34,363 nt of DNA from Nitrosomonas sp. Nm132 (GCF_900100485.1 NZ_FNDH01000029.1:1-34363); one strand, 5' to 3'; positions 23,013-30,741 are shown, numbered from the stretch's first letter. Notes: a model not told the origin generated them from the sequence alone. Program-made: numbers and translations.

Positions 23013-25112
23013 TTACTCGTTCCCTTGTTTATCGCATAGTCCGGTTGCCAGCAGTTGGGCAAATTGCTCCGCTTCCATCGGTCGAGAGAAAAAATAGCCT
23101 TGCCCCTCTTCGCAATGCTGAATCTTCAGAAAGACTAACTGCTCCTGTGTCTCCACACCTTCGGCGGTCACCCCTTGCTTGAGACTGGCGCCCATGGCGA
23201 TGACGGCGCTGACGATGATACCGTTGTCGCTACCGCGACCTATGTCCTGCACGAATGACGGGGCGATTTTAAGGATATCGATCGAAAATTGATGCAGATA
23301 ACTCAAGCTGGAGTAGCCAGTGCCAAAATCGTCCACCGCCAGTCGTACTCCCATATTCTTGAGTTGCTGGAGTATCGTGACGCTAGATTCGACATCGCGC
23401 ATCAACACGCTTTCGGTAATTTCCAGTTGCAGGCAGCATGGATTGAGCCCGGTTTCATTCAAGATGGCATGCACGCCGGCAACAAAATCCTTGAAGCAAA
23501 ATTCCAGCGCAGAGATGTTAACGGCGATCGAGCTCAGTTGCAGTCCTGCGTCCTTCCAGCGCTTAGCCTGCACGCAAGCTTCGCGCAATACCCAGCAGCC
23601 GATCGGCACAATCAGGCCGCAATCTTCTGCGATCTGCACAAAGCGATCAGGCACTACCACGCCCCATTCCGGATGCATCCAGCGCAACAATGCCTCAGCA
23701 CCGGTGATCATTCCGCTTTCCAGGTTGACAATGGGCTGGTAATGCAGCACGAATTCCTGCCGTTCCAGCGCACGCCGCAAATGGGTCTCGATGGCTAGCC
23801 GCTCAACCGCGCGGACGTTCATCTCTTCCTTGAAAAACTGGTAATTGTTGCGGCCCTTTTCCTTGGCGTGGTACATCGCGATATCCGCGTTCTTGATCAA
23901 TGTTTCGGCATCCTGGCCATCCGCAGGATAAGTGCTGATACCGATGCTGGTCGTTACATACAGATCATGCTCATCAATAACATGCGACACCGCCAATGCA
24001 GCGAGTATCTTGTTGGCAATCAAGGCAGCATCTTGCGCGTGCTTGTCCTGCGTCACCAGTATCACGAATTCATCGCCACCCAGTCGACTAACTGTGTCAG
24101 AGTTGCGCACGCAGGTACATAAGCGTTGCGCAACGGATTGCAGCAGTTTGTCGCCGGTCGCGTGTCCGAGCGAATCATTGATATGCTTAAAATTGTCCAG
24201 ATCCAGAAATAGCAGAGCGAGGTGCGTACTGCGCCGTTTTGCCAAGGCGATTGCTTGTGCGATGCGGTCGTCCAGCAGCACGCGGTTTGGCAAATTGGTC
24301 AGGGAATCGTGTTGCGCCAGATGGGCCATTTTTGCAACCATTGCCTGCGCGGTCGTGATGTCGTGGAACACGATCACCGCACCGACAATCCTTCCGTTCA
24401 CGTCGTGGATCGGCGCAGCGGAATCTTCGATCGCCGCTTCACTCCCATCGCGCCGGATCAGAGTCGTGCCCGCAGTCAATGCCATCGTCTCGTCTCGCTG
24501 CAGCACCGATTCGATCGGATTAGGCGCTAGGTCGTGCGTCTCGCCATGGATGATTTGCATCACCTCACTAATGGGATGCCCGCGCGCTTCTTCTCTCGGC
24601 CATCCGGTCATGCCTTCCGCCGCAACGTTCATATAGTCGACATTGCCTGACATATCGGTGCCAATGACTGCGTCACTGATGGAATTGAGGGTGATTTCGG
24701 CTCGGTTTTTTTCTATGAAGAGCGATTCCTCGACAGCTTTGCGCTGAATGATGTTGCGCAGCGATTGCGGTACCAGATTGTTGCTAAAGTGATCTTTCGA
24801 CAGATAACCTTGCGCGCCGCGCTGCACTGCTTCCGACGCAAGCATCACGTTATTTGTCATACTAAGCGTCATGATCGGCGTTTGAGGTGCGATGGCGAAC
24901 AGTTTATCAAACGTTGCGATGCCTTGGCTGTCCGGCAACGACAAATCCACTAAAATCGCGTCGATGCCCCCTGCGCGCAGCCGCTCAAGCCCATCGTAGA
25001 GTCGCGTTACCCATTCAATGTCGAATGAGCTGTCTTTTGCCTCGCCCAGCACATCCTTCAGCGCTTTGGCATCGGTGGCATCGCTCGTAATAATCAGAAC
25101 ATGATTCGCCAT
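23013..25112 (-). CDS. REC-PAS-GGDEF-EAL cyclic-di-GMP signalling protein
   Basis: A 699-residue cytoplasmic protein. Residues 1-125 form a response-regulator receiver domain with phospho-acceptor Asp56 (AILVDLSLPD). A PAS domain follows at about 140-260. The GGDEF diguanylate cyclase domain (about 275-430) has an intact GGDEF near 345 and an inhibitory-site RNSD five residues before it. The EAL phosphodiesterase domain (about 440-690) has EALLRW, VNIS, ITES, DDFGTGYSS, LKIA, EGVE and QGYFF, so the catalytic residues are kept, but the usual LKID is LKIA. Both activities are possible. No histidine kinase gene is adjacent. Upstream, 25113-25364 holds only a short AACTAAACAACTAAACAACT repeat. 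Confidence 0.93.
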   Translation of the reverse strand: MANHVLIITSDATDAKALKDVLGEAKDSSFDIEWVTRLYDGLERLRAGGIDAILVDLSLPDSQGIATFDKLFAIAPQTPIMTLSMTNNVMLASEAVQRGAQGYLSKDHFSNNLVPQSLRNIIQRKAVEESLFIEKNRAEITLNSISDAVIGTDMSGNVDYMNVAAEGMTGWPREEARGHPISEVMQIIHGETHDLAPNPIESVLQRDETMALTAGTTLIRRDGSEAAIEDSAAPIHDVNGRIVGAVIVFHDITTAQAMVAKMAHLAQHDSLTNLPNRVLLDDRIAQAIALAKRRSTHLALLFLDLDNFKHINDSLGHATGDKLLQSVAQRLCTCVRNSDTVSRLGGDEFVILVTQDKHAQDAALIANKILAALAVSHVIDEHDLYVTTSIGISTYPADGQDAETLIKNADIAMYHAKEKGRNNYQFFKEEMNVRAVERLAIETHLRRALERQEFVLHYQPIVNLESGMITGAEALLRWMHPEWGVVVPDRFVQIAEDCGLIVPIGCWVLREACVQAKRWKDAGLQLSSIAVNISALEFCFKDFVAGVHAILNETGLNPCCLQLEITESVLMRDVESSVTILQQLKNMGVRLAVDDFGTGYSSLSYLHQFSIDILKIAPSFVQDIGRGSDNGIIVSAVIAMGASLKQGVTAEGVETQEQLVFLKIQHCEEGQGYFFSRPMEAEQFAQLLATGLCDKQGNE

Positions 25113-25364
25113 TCAATCTCTCACTTTAAGTGAAGGGATGGTGGTGTGCTGCATACACCCGGCTGAGAGCCAGTGAATAAATCTTTCATATCAACTAAAC
25201 AACTAAACAACTGAAAGACTAGCAAGAGCAAGTGTTCCGTTCACCGCTCACGAGGGGGTACCTTCACTCAGCCGCTTCAATCTGGAGCCGCGCGGTTTTA
25301 TGCACATATCGGAAGGTAACAGGAGTTCAACCGCCAGATGTAGACTCATGCACGACTGCTGGCG

Positions 25365-25594
25365 CTACTTTTTGTCATTGTCATCGCCGGTCTCGTAACC
25401 TATAACACCATCGACCGCTGCACCGCCGACCGTTCCGAGAGTGCCGCCGCCCGTAACGGCGGTGCCTCCGACAGCATTGATACCAGCACTGTTCGCAGTG
25501 TTTCTATCCCGCGCTGACCTCCCGGAGCAACCACCTAAGCCAAGTATCACTACTATAACACCACACAGACTTCAAATCTTCGTATCGATCTCAT
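25365..25594 (-). pseudogene. Glycine-rich lipoprotein gene with a probable frameshift in the signal peptide
   Basis: The frame 25365-25550 encodes LGLGGC (lipobox-like) followed by a glycine-zipper region (GGTAVTGGGTLGTVGGAAVDGVIGYETG), like OsmB-type osmotic lipoproteins, but has no proper start or signal peptide. Upstream, an ATG at 25594 with GAGAGG before it starts MRSIRRFEVCVVL and then hits a stop. A one-base shift near 25555 joins the two into a normal lipoprotein signal peptide. This is either a real frameshift or a sequencing error. The operator-like site at 25677 lies 82 bp upstream of that ATG, as expected for the intact gene. Confidence 0.55.
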
Positions 25595-25676
25595 TGAAAC
25601 CTCTCTTTGTCAAATATCAAGATACAGGAATATTCCTATACTTATTTGATAAGAATAATCGCAATACAAATCGTAG

Positions 25677-25696
25677 TCGGTGCGGTAACGAACACA
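25677..25696. promoter_or_regulatory. Weaker copy of the palindromic operator, upstream of the glycine-rich lipoprotein
   Basis: TCGGTGCGGTAACGAACACA keeps the spacing and most core bases, with three or four changes from consensus. It lies 82 bp upstream of the ATG at 25594 on the minus strand. Confidence 0.45.
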
Positions 25697-25836
25697 TGCG
25701 TAATCGAGGAAGACAGAAACGGCAACACGCCGATTTGTTCCATTACCGTCTGGGTTCCATCACAGTGCCCGGTCGCAATGAAAACCATCTGATGGATGCC
25801 CGGCAATTACACCTCCGCTTCTACTCGACTCTCTAG

Positions 25837-25859
25837 CCCGAATATTTCATAAATTCGGG
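25837..25859. mobile_element. 23-bp family A remnant
   Basis: CCCGAATATTTCATAAATT plus CGGG, flanked by CTAG on both sides (25833-25836 and 25860-25863). It is a collapsed family A element like the one at 8828. The DNA from 25864 to 26121 holds no supportable gene. Confidence 0.75.
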
Positions 25860-26121
25860 CTAGAGATACAGAAAAAACGATGATCAGACACAGTGATGAA
25901 TGCGGCCGTTGATAAAGTCACATTGAAACTGATTTCCAACAGGGCATGCGGCATGTGATACCGGAACTTGCTGCTTTCTGTTCGCGGCAACGCTTGGGTG
26001 ATCTGATCGGCACGTCCTGAAAAACCATTCACACGTGCGCATATGGCAAAAAACACGGAATCGATAATCACCCTTGAGGGAATATCAGCGTTGCTTCAGG
26101 AAGAAACACTACTTTGAGTAC

Positions 26122-26141
26122 TATGTTAGCGAGCGCACAGA
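26122..26141. promoter_or_regulatory. 20-bp palindromic operator, upstream of CsbD gene 1
   Basis: TATGTTAGCGAGCGCACAGA: the right half fits the consensus, the left half is partly degenerate. It lies 123 bp upstream of the CsbD start. Confidence 0.55.
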
Positions 26142-26264
26142 AGCGGAGCCCCACCCACATTACAATTCATTTAACCATACGTAGATTAATGATGTGGCCC
26201 GTAGCACGCGAACCGATCCCGGTTAGTCGTGTGGATGTTTCAACTTATTATTGAGGAATTCATC

Positions 26265-26459
26265 ATGAACAAGGATCAAGTAAAGGGCGAAGCAAAAGAC
26301 ATCGCCGGTAAAATTCAAGAAGAAGCCGGCAAACTGACTGGCAGCACAGAACAGCAGGTCAAAGGACTGAAAAAGCAAGCTGAAGGCAAGATACAGAAAG
26401 GCGTTGGCGATCTGAAAGAAGCTGTCACAGATCTGAAAGAAACCACCAAGAAAGGATAG
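26265..26459 (+). CDS. CsbD-family stress protein 1
   Basis: A 64-residue hydrophilic protein of the CsbD family (MNKDQVKGEAKDIAGKIQEEAGKLTGS, then a second amphipathic stretch GLKKQAEGKIQKGVGDLKEAV). Cytoplasmic, rich in Lys, Glu and Gly, predicted to form short amphipathic helices. Relatives are induced by general stress (sigma-B in Bacillus, RpoS-type in proteobacteria); the biochemical role is not established. The start at 26265 is chosen for GAGGA about seven bases upstream; the longer frame upstream is not family-like. A strong hairpin follows the stop. Confidence 0.92.
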   Translation: MNKDQVKGEAKDIAGKIQEEAGKLTGSTEQQVKGLKKQAEGKIQKGVGDLKEAVTDLKETTKKG

Positions 26460-26464
26460 GAATT

Positions 26465-26490
26465 CCAGCCGCGGAAACTTCCGCGGTTGG
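26465..26490 (+). terminator. Hairpin after CsbD gene 1
   Basis: A 12-bp stem (one G-U pair) centred on CCGCGGAA-AC-TTCCGCGG, six bases past the CsbD stop. A T-run (TTTTTT) occurs only about 20 bases later, so it is a likely but not classical terminator. Confidence 0.55.
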
Positions 26491-26642
26491 GCATGGTGGG
26501 AAATAACATTTTTTGCCCTTTCTATATCGATAGCCCATTGATTTGCATAACGATCTATTCTAGTTTTTCTTATTATGCAACAGCCCTACTTTAGGCTTTG
26601 TGGATATGGTGGTCTTTATATCAACTGAAAAAGGAAAATCCA

Positions 26643-26792
26643 ATGAAAAACATAAAACTGTTTATAGTCACCATGATGTTGGCTGGAATGACAGGCTGTT
26701 TATCGTTTGGTTCAGGTAAAACTGGTCCGCAAGGTCCACAAGGGGAGCCTGGAGACAAGGAAACGATTATTATCGTGCCGGAAAGACAGTAA
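26643..26792 (+). CDS. Tiny lipoprotein with a collagen-like Gly-X-Y segment
   Basis: A 49-residue predicted lipoprotein: signal peptide MKNIKLFIVTMMLAGMTG with Cys19 in the lipobox MTGC, then SFGSGK, a short collagen-like run TGPQGPQGEPGD (about four Gly-X-Y triplets) and a hydrophobic-charged tail ETIIIVPERQ. AAGGA lies about eight bases before the ATG. Such short lipoproteins with Gly-Pro-Gln triplets are found in betaproteobacteria, without known function. It lies between a CsbD gene and a BON gene on the same strand. No operator copy was found directly upstream. Confidence 0.72.
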   Translation: MKNIKLFIVTMMLAGMTGCLSFGSGKTGPQGPQGEPGDKETIIIVPERQ

Positions 26793-27021
26793 TGAACCTG
26801 GATTGAATTGGCGATAAACAACCAATGGAAGAGTACAACCTGCCTGGGTGTTTGGGAGCTCTCCCTTTTAGCTCGTTCCAGGTATTTCGTGCCGGATGCC
26901 ATAGCACTGTCATGCTGGGCCAATCGTTGCGTTGCTGCCTAGCGTCATATTGACGCCACCAGTTAGCCCATAAGGATAAGGAAATTTCAGTAAAAATGAT
27001 TTTTTAATTATTTATACAGCT

Positions 27022-27041
27022 ATGTGTGTCAGCGCACAGAA
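27022..27041. promoter_or_regulatory. 20-bp palindromic operator, upstream of the double-BON gene
   Basis: TATGTGTGTCAGCGCACAGA fits the consensus core with changes in the middle. It lies 115 bp upstream of the BON lipoprotein start. Confidence 0.6.
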
Positions 27042-27156
27042 TAGCCGGTATAGAACAGGAATAATTAAAGATATGGAATTCAGGAGGGCGTTGAGCATAT
27101 ATCTTCAGCGCGGAACCATGCGAGATTTTGAATTTATTCAATTCTGGAGAAAAAGC

Positions 27157-27729
27157 ATGAATATCAAAAATAGATTGATTATTCTGGCCATCATGGTGGT
27201 CGGCAGCTTATCCATCGCAGGGTGCGGAAAGAGTGGGGATAAAGAACCTCTGACTGAGGCCAAAACTACAGTGGGAACAGAAATCGACGATAGTGTCATA
27301 ACCACAAAAGTAAAGTCTGCTTTGCTTAAAGACACGGGTCTGGAAAGTCTCGATATCAAGGTTGAAACACGCAGGGGCGAAGCTCAACTAAGCGGTTTTG
27401 TGGACAGCCAAAATCAAATGGATCGTGCCATAGCGATTGCTCAGGAGGTTAAAGGTGTCAGAAATGTGGATAACAAAATGAACATCAAGACCAGAGACAC
27501 CAGCGTGGGCACCAAAGTAGATGACAGCATTATTACTACCAAGGTTAAAACCGCATTCCTCAGTGATCCCACCATCAAGAGCTTTGATATCAGTGTAGTG
27601 ACGCGGGATGGAGAAGTCCAACTCAGCGGGTTTGTGGAAAACCAAACTCAGATTGACCGGGCAATTGAGGTTGCACTGGAAGTCGAGGGTGTCAAAAACG
27701 TCCTCAATGAAATGAGCATCAATGAGTAG
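27157..27729 (+). CDS. Double-BON-domain lipoprotein (OsmY-like)
   Basis: A 190-residue predicted periplasmic lipoprotein: signal peptide with Cys23 in IAGC, then two tandem BON domains (about 40-105 and 117-186). The repeats are strongly alike (each with DDSxITTKVKxAxL, GExQLSGFV and a closing GVxNVxNxM) and like the single-BON protein at 19717, so internal duplication is likely. Related OsmY binds envelope surfaces and is induced by osmotic stress. The start at 27157 is chosen for GGAGA about eight bases upstream; the longer frame from 27022 runs through the operator. A family B element follows, then a second CsbD gene. Confidence 0.92.
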   Translation: MNIKNRLIILAIMVVGSLSIAGCGKSGDKEPLTEAKTTVGTEIDDSVITTKVKSALLKDTGLESLDIKVETRRGEAQLSGFVDSQNQMDRAIAIAQEVKGVRNVDNKMNIKTRDTSVGTKVDDSIITTKVKTAFLSDPTIKSFDISVVTRDGEVQLSGFVENQTQIDRAIEVALEVEGVKNVLNEMSINE

Positions 27730-27739
27730 AAACGCAATC

Positions 27740-27841
27740 TATACTCATCACACTTCAAAATTCGGTTTTTATAATTCCTCATCCTGCCTTCTCCCAGCGG
27801 GAGAAGGTATAGTTGCCGAATTTTGAAGTGAGATGAGTATA
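27740..27841. repeat. Family B inverted-repeat element, copy 3
   Basis: A 102-bp element with the same terminal repeats as the other copies but the asymmetric centre inverted (CTTCTCCCAGCGGGAGAAG preceded by CCTCATCCTGC). It fills the gap between the double-BON gene and CsbD gene 2 and ends 21 bp before the CsbD start. Its hairpin could attenuate read-through. Confidence 0.88.
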
Positions 27842-27862
27842 AACTTGAAAGGGAGCTACAAA

Positions 27863-28066
27863 ATGAACTGGGATCAAGTGGAAGGTAACTGGAAACAATT
27901 CAAAGGTAAAATCAAAGAACAATGGGGCAAACTCACCGACGATCATCTCGATACGATTGCCGGGAAGCGCGATCAGTTGGCTGGCAAGATCCAGGAATCA
28001 TATGGCATCAGTAAGGATGAGGCAGAGAAGCAAATTGCTGAATGGGAAAAGAACCTGAAAGACTAA
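27863..28066 (+). CDS. CsbD-family stress protein 2 (YjbJ-like)
   Basis: A 67-residue CsbD protein of the YjbJ type: MNWDQVEGNWKQFKGKIKEQWGKLTDDHLDTIAGKRDQLAGKIQE, then YGISKDEAEKQIAEWEKNL. Cytoplasmic and hydrophilic. It differs from the CsbD protein at 26265 in carrying the WK-FKGKIKEQWGKLTDDD-type signature of the E. coli family. GGGAG lies six to seven bases before the ATG; the start 30 bases upstream arises from the end of the family B repeat. No operator lies directly upstream, so it may depend on read-through from the BON gene or on a promoter in the repeat. Confidence 0.92.
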   Translation: MNWDQVEGNWKQFKGKIKEQWGKLTDDHLDTIAGKRDQLAGKIQESYGISKDEAEKQIAEWEKNLKD

Positions 28067-28288
28067 GTAGTATCCTCCTCCTGCGTAAAGCATTGCAGCA
28101 TGTTACGAAAGCGGCACGCTGTGCAACCAATTTTTATTGCCAGCCAAGTGAAGTTCATGCAAAGGAAGTCATGAACAAACTCTGTTTTGTCTCGACAGCA
28201 GTGGGCTTTGCGTCTGCAATAAAATTATCCACCAGATTTTCTGATGGATTTTAATATAGTATCTTTTCAAATACTTAGGAGAAATATC

Positions 28289-28663
28289 ATGTCTAAAAGA
28301 AAATCAATCATCTCTGTCGCAGTAGGTTCTGCCTTTGCTGTAACCCTCGGTGTTGCACCGATCGCTTCGGCTGCCGAGAATCCATTCAGCATGCAGCCTA
28401 TGGAAAAAGGCTACATGGTCGCTGAAGCCGGCAAATACGATGATAAAAAAGCTGGTGAAGGTAAATGTGGCGAAAGCAGATGTGGTGCGGCCATGGCAGA
28501 CACCGATAAAGATGGGAAGATCACTAAAGAAGAATGGGACAAGCACCACGATGCTATGTTTGAGAAGATGGATGCCAACAAAGATGGGACTGTTGACAAA
28601 GACGAGATAGACAAAATGAAGGCAGAAAAAAGAAAAATGCATGGTGACAAGCAGAGCTATTAA
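28289..28663 (+). CDS. Secreted HvfA-like protein with two EF-hands: candidate precursor for HvfB/HvfC
   Basis: A 124-residue exported protein. Residues 1-28 form a signal peptide (ending APIASA). The mature start AENPFSMQPMEKGYMVAEAGK is the leader-like block typical of HvfA copper-binding RiPP precursors. Next comes GEGKCGESRCGA with Cys60 and Cys65, one good EGKCG motif and one degenerate copy; usual HvfA proteins have several. Then follow two canonical calcium loops, 71-82 (DTDKDGKITKEE) and 95-106 (DANKDGTVDKDE), and a basic tail. AGGAG lies about eight bases upstream of the start. It could be modified at Cys60/Cys65 by HvfB/HvfC encoded 5.4 kb upstream; that link is inferred. Otherwise it is simply an EF-hand protein. 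Confidence 0.82.
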   Translation: MSKRKSIISVAVGSAFAVTLGVAPIASAAENPFSMQPMEKGYMVAEAGKYDDKKAGEGKCGESRCGAAMADTDKDGKITKEEWDKHHDAMFEKMDANKDGTVDKDEIDKMKAEKRKMHGDKQSY

Positions 28664-28685
28664 GCTCTACTTTAACCAGTGAAGT

Positions 28686-28725
28686 CAGGTTTTCGGCGAG
28701 AGTGGCTTCTCATGTCGAAAACCTG
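28686..28725 (+). terminator. Stem-loop after the EF-hand gene
   Basis: CAGGTTTTCG (28686-28695) pairs exactly with CGAAAACCTG (28716-28725) around a 20-base loop, 23 bases past the stop. No T-run follows, so termination is only probable. Confidence 0.45.
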
Positions 28726-28795
28726 CGCTTTCTAGCAAGTGGCTTATTAGCCACAGGCTACAGCAGCGAAAATTGTACTTGCCTATTACACGTCG

Positions 28796-28885
28796 CTATC
28801 CAACCCGCACCACTTTAATATTCACGAACTCGCGAATGCCGTGGTAGCACAGCTTCCTCCCAAACCCGGACTCTTTGATCAGTTG
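28796..28885 (-). pseudogene. C-terminal remnant of an aldehyde dehydrogenase
   Basis: Minus-strand translation gives about 30 residues ending at a stop, including KESGFGRK, YHGIREFVNIK and VVRVG. This is the conserved C-terminus of NAD(P)-dependent aldehyde dehydrogenases of the succinate-semialdehyde type (usually GGxKxSGxGRE...GIxEFxNIKxVxxG). Nothing upstream on the minus strand continues it; the sequence passes straight into a TnpB-like relic. The rest of the gene is missing from the window. Confidence 0.6.
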
Positions 28886-28894
28886 CGCGGCAAA

Positions 28895-28915
28895 CCTCGC
28901 CCTTCAGGGCAGGGG
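28895..28915 (-). ncRNA. Possible omegaRNA-type end hairpin of a TnpB element
   Basis: On the minus strand, AATCCCCTGCCC, a short loop, then GGGCGAGG forms a hairpin right after the TnpB-like relic. IS200/IS605 elements commonly end in such a GGAATCCCC-hairpin-GGGGAGG block, where the omegaRNA scaffold meets the flanking guide sequence. Here the flank is the aldehyde dehydrogenase tail. The identification rests on pattern only, and the element is decayed. Confidence 0.35.
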
Positions 28916-28927
28916 ATTCCTACGGCG

Positions 28928-29200
28928 CTATACGCTGACCTGTATAGTCGCTTCGGTGGGTTCCTGCTCCGGATCGCCCAAGGAGATAACTTGGTTTTTG
29001 CCGATAAGCTCCACGCGGGAGCTTTTACGGTGGCGGGCCAACTCATTGCTTCCCAGGACAAACGTAGTAGGTGTAAGATCAGTTTGGGTGCTTCCTACTC
29101 AGCAACAGTCTCTGGATAATCTGGGGATGGCATGCCCGTGCTTATGCATTTGTTGTCTTGCAGATGACCTTGGCAGTCCTGAACATTCGTGGCGCTAACA
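28928..29200 (-). pseudogene. Decayed TnpB-like (IS200/IS605 OrfB) C-terminal fragment
   Basis: One minus-strand frame runs through about 90 codons with a single TGA: HGHAIPRLSRDCC, stop, then VGSTQTDLTPTTFVLGSNEL and a tail containing GDPEQEPTEATIQV before the terminal stop. The poorly conserved tail style and its position just before an AATCCCC-type hairpin fit the end of tnpB. The zinc-ribbon cysteines and nuclease core cannot be made out. Confidence is low; the alternative is unrelated intergenic DNA. Confidence 0.33.
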
Positions 29201-29319
29201 AGAATGAATCAAAATAGAATTTCAGATCAGAAGCTTAGTCCTCTAAGGATGCCACACTGACCGCTGAGTTGTGAGCGATATATTGTAGTCAGCTCATGCC
29301 ATCATTGGAGTAAATTGCT

Positions 29320-30735
29320 ATGAATAAAACACTGGATGTGATTATCGTCGGGGCAGGGAGCGCAGGTTTGGCCGCGCTGCGAGAGGTAAGAAAGCGTACT
29401 CAGCGCTTCGTGATTATCAATGACGGACCCTGGGGCACTATCTGTGCCCGGGTTGGCTGCATGCCATCCAAGACACTGATCGAAGCCGCCAATGCCTTTC
29501 ATCGTCGCGGCACCTTTGAGGAATTTGGTATTCGGGGTGCCGATCAGCTCACGCCTGATATTCCCGCTGTGCTGAGGCGTGTGCGGCGGTTACGCGATGG
29601 TTTTGTTGCCAGCACAGTAAAAGCTACAGAAGAGCTGGGCAAACGCGCTATCTCCGGGCGTGTGCGCTTGCTTGCGCCAGATAGATTGGAAGTCAATGGC
29701 GTGGAGTTGCGTGCGCACAAAATTATCATTGCTACCGGATCGCGCCCAGTTGTGCCTACATCTTGGAATTCATTGGGAAAACGGTTGCTCACGACGGACA
29801 CTTTGTTTGAGCAGGACACTCTGCCTGCACGCATGGCAGTGGTGGGAATGGGCCCTATCGGTGTTGAGATGGCGCAAGCACTTTCCCGGCTTGGCATTAA
29901 AGTGGCGGCATTTAGCGGTAGCCAAACGGTCGCCGGATTGACAGACCCGCAGGTCATTGCAGTAGCGACAGATTTGTTAGGGAGCGAATTTCCTCTTCAT
30001 CTGGGCGAGAAAGCTGAATTGAGCGCCGTAAGTGACGGCGTGCAGGTACGTGCCGGGAGTACAGAAGTAGTGGTTGACAGTGTTCTTGCTGCGTTGGGAC
30101 GCCGACCTAATATCGACGATCTTGGTCTCGAAACACTGGGAATCCCGCTCGATCAACGCGGCATGCCGCCTGTTAATCCAAGTACGATGCAAGTGGCCGA
30201 TCTGCCAATATTCATGGCGGGTGATGCCAATGACCAGGCGCCACTGCTGCATGAGGTTGCGGATGAGGGATACATCGCCGGAATCAATGCCACTCGTTCT
30301 ACTTCGATCTGCTTTACACGCCGGATACCACTCGCCATTGTTTTTTCTGACCCGGACATAGCTGTCGTAGGCAGTCGCTTTCAGGCGCTCGATCATGCCA
30401 AAACACTGGTTGGAGAGGTGCATTTTGACCGCCAGGGACGCGCGCGTGCCGGCCAGCGTAATAAAGGTATTCAGCGTCTTTATGCTGATGCGGGAAGCGG
30501 CCGGTTGTTGGGTGCGGAAATGTGCGCGCCTGCTGGTGAACATATGGCACATCTCCTGGCGTTGGCGATTGATCGCTCACTTACAGTGCAGGAGTTGCTG
30601 CGCCTGCCGTTCTATCACCCTGTTCTGGAAGAAGGCTTACGCACGGCACTGCGTACTCTGGCGGCACAGCTTCCTACTGTCAGCGAATCTGATCTGACCA
30701 TGTGCGGCGCATTTAATACGGAAGCACTTGACTGA
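29320..30735 (+). CDS. Dihydrolipoamide dehydrogenase-like pyridine nucleotide-disulfide oxidoreductase
   Basis: A 471-residue class I flavoprotein. It has the FAD-binding GAGSAG (11-16), the redox-active disulfide Cys42-Cys47 in GTICARVGCMPSK, the FAD motif IIATGSRP, a second Rossmann motif VVGMGPIGVE for NAD(P)H, the second FAD motif IFMAGDAND, and a C-terminal dimerisation domain with HPVLEE supplying the active-site His-Glu. Length and layout match dihydrolipoyl dehydrogenase. No E1 or E2 dehydrogenase gene is adjacent, so it may be a stand-alone lipoamide or other disulfide reductase. A weak site (GGAG) lies about ten bases before the ATG. A family A element begins six bases after the stop. 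Confidence 0.92.
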   Translation: MNKTLDVIIVGAGSAGLAALREVRKRTQRFVIINDGPWGTICARVGCMPSKTLIEAANAFHRRGTFEEFGIRGADQLTPDIPAVLRRVRRLRDGFVASTVKATEELGKRAISGRVRLLAPDRLEVNGVELRAHKIIIATGSRPVVPTSWNSLGKRLLTTDTLFEQDTLPARMAVVGMGPIGVEMAQALSRLGIKVAAFSGSQTVAGLTDPQVIAVATDLLGSEFPLHLGEKAELSAVSDGVQVRAGSTEVVVDSVLAALGRRPNIDDLGLETLGIPLDQRGMPPVNPSTMQVADLPIFMAGDANDQAPLLHEVADEGYIAGINATRSTSICFTRRIPLAIVFSDPDIAVVGSRFQALDHAKTLVGEVHFDRQGRARAGQRNKGIQRLYADAGSGRLLGAEMCAPAGEHMAHLLALAIDRSLTVQELLRLPFYHPVLEEGLRTALRTLAAQLPTVSESDLTMCGAFNTEALD

Positions 30736-30741
30736 TGTTAA

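Noticed and set aside
25696..25836. 46-residue plus-strand frame ending at the CTAG flank of a family A remnant
   Set aside because: No ribosome binding site and it starts inside an operator-like site; the shared TAG is suggestive only.
25847..26071. 74-residue minus-strand frame, considered as a transposase fragment
   Set aside because: No motif could be recognised, and its end lies in the family A remnant.
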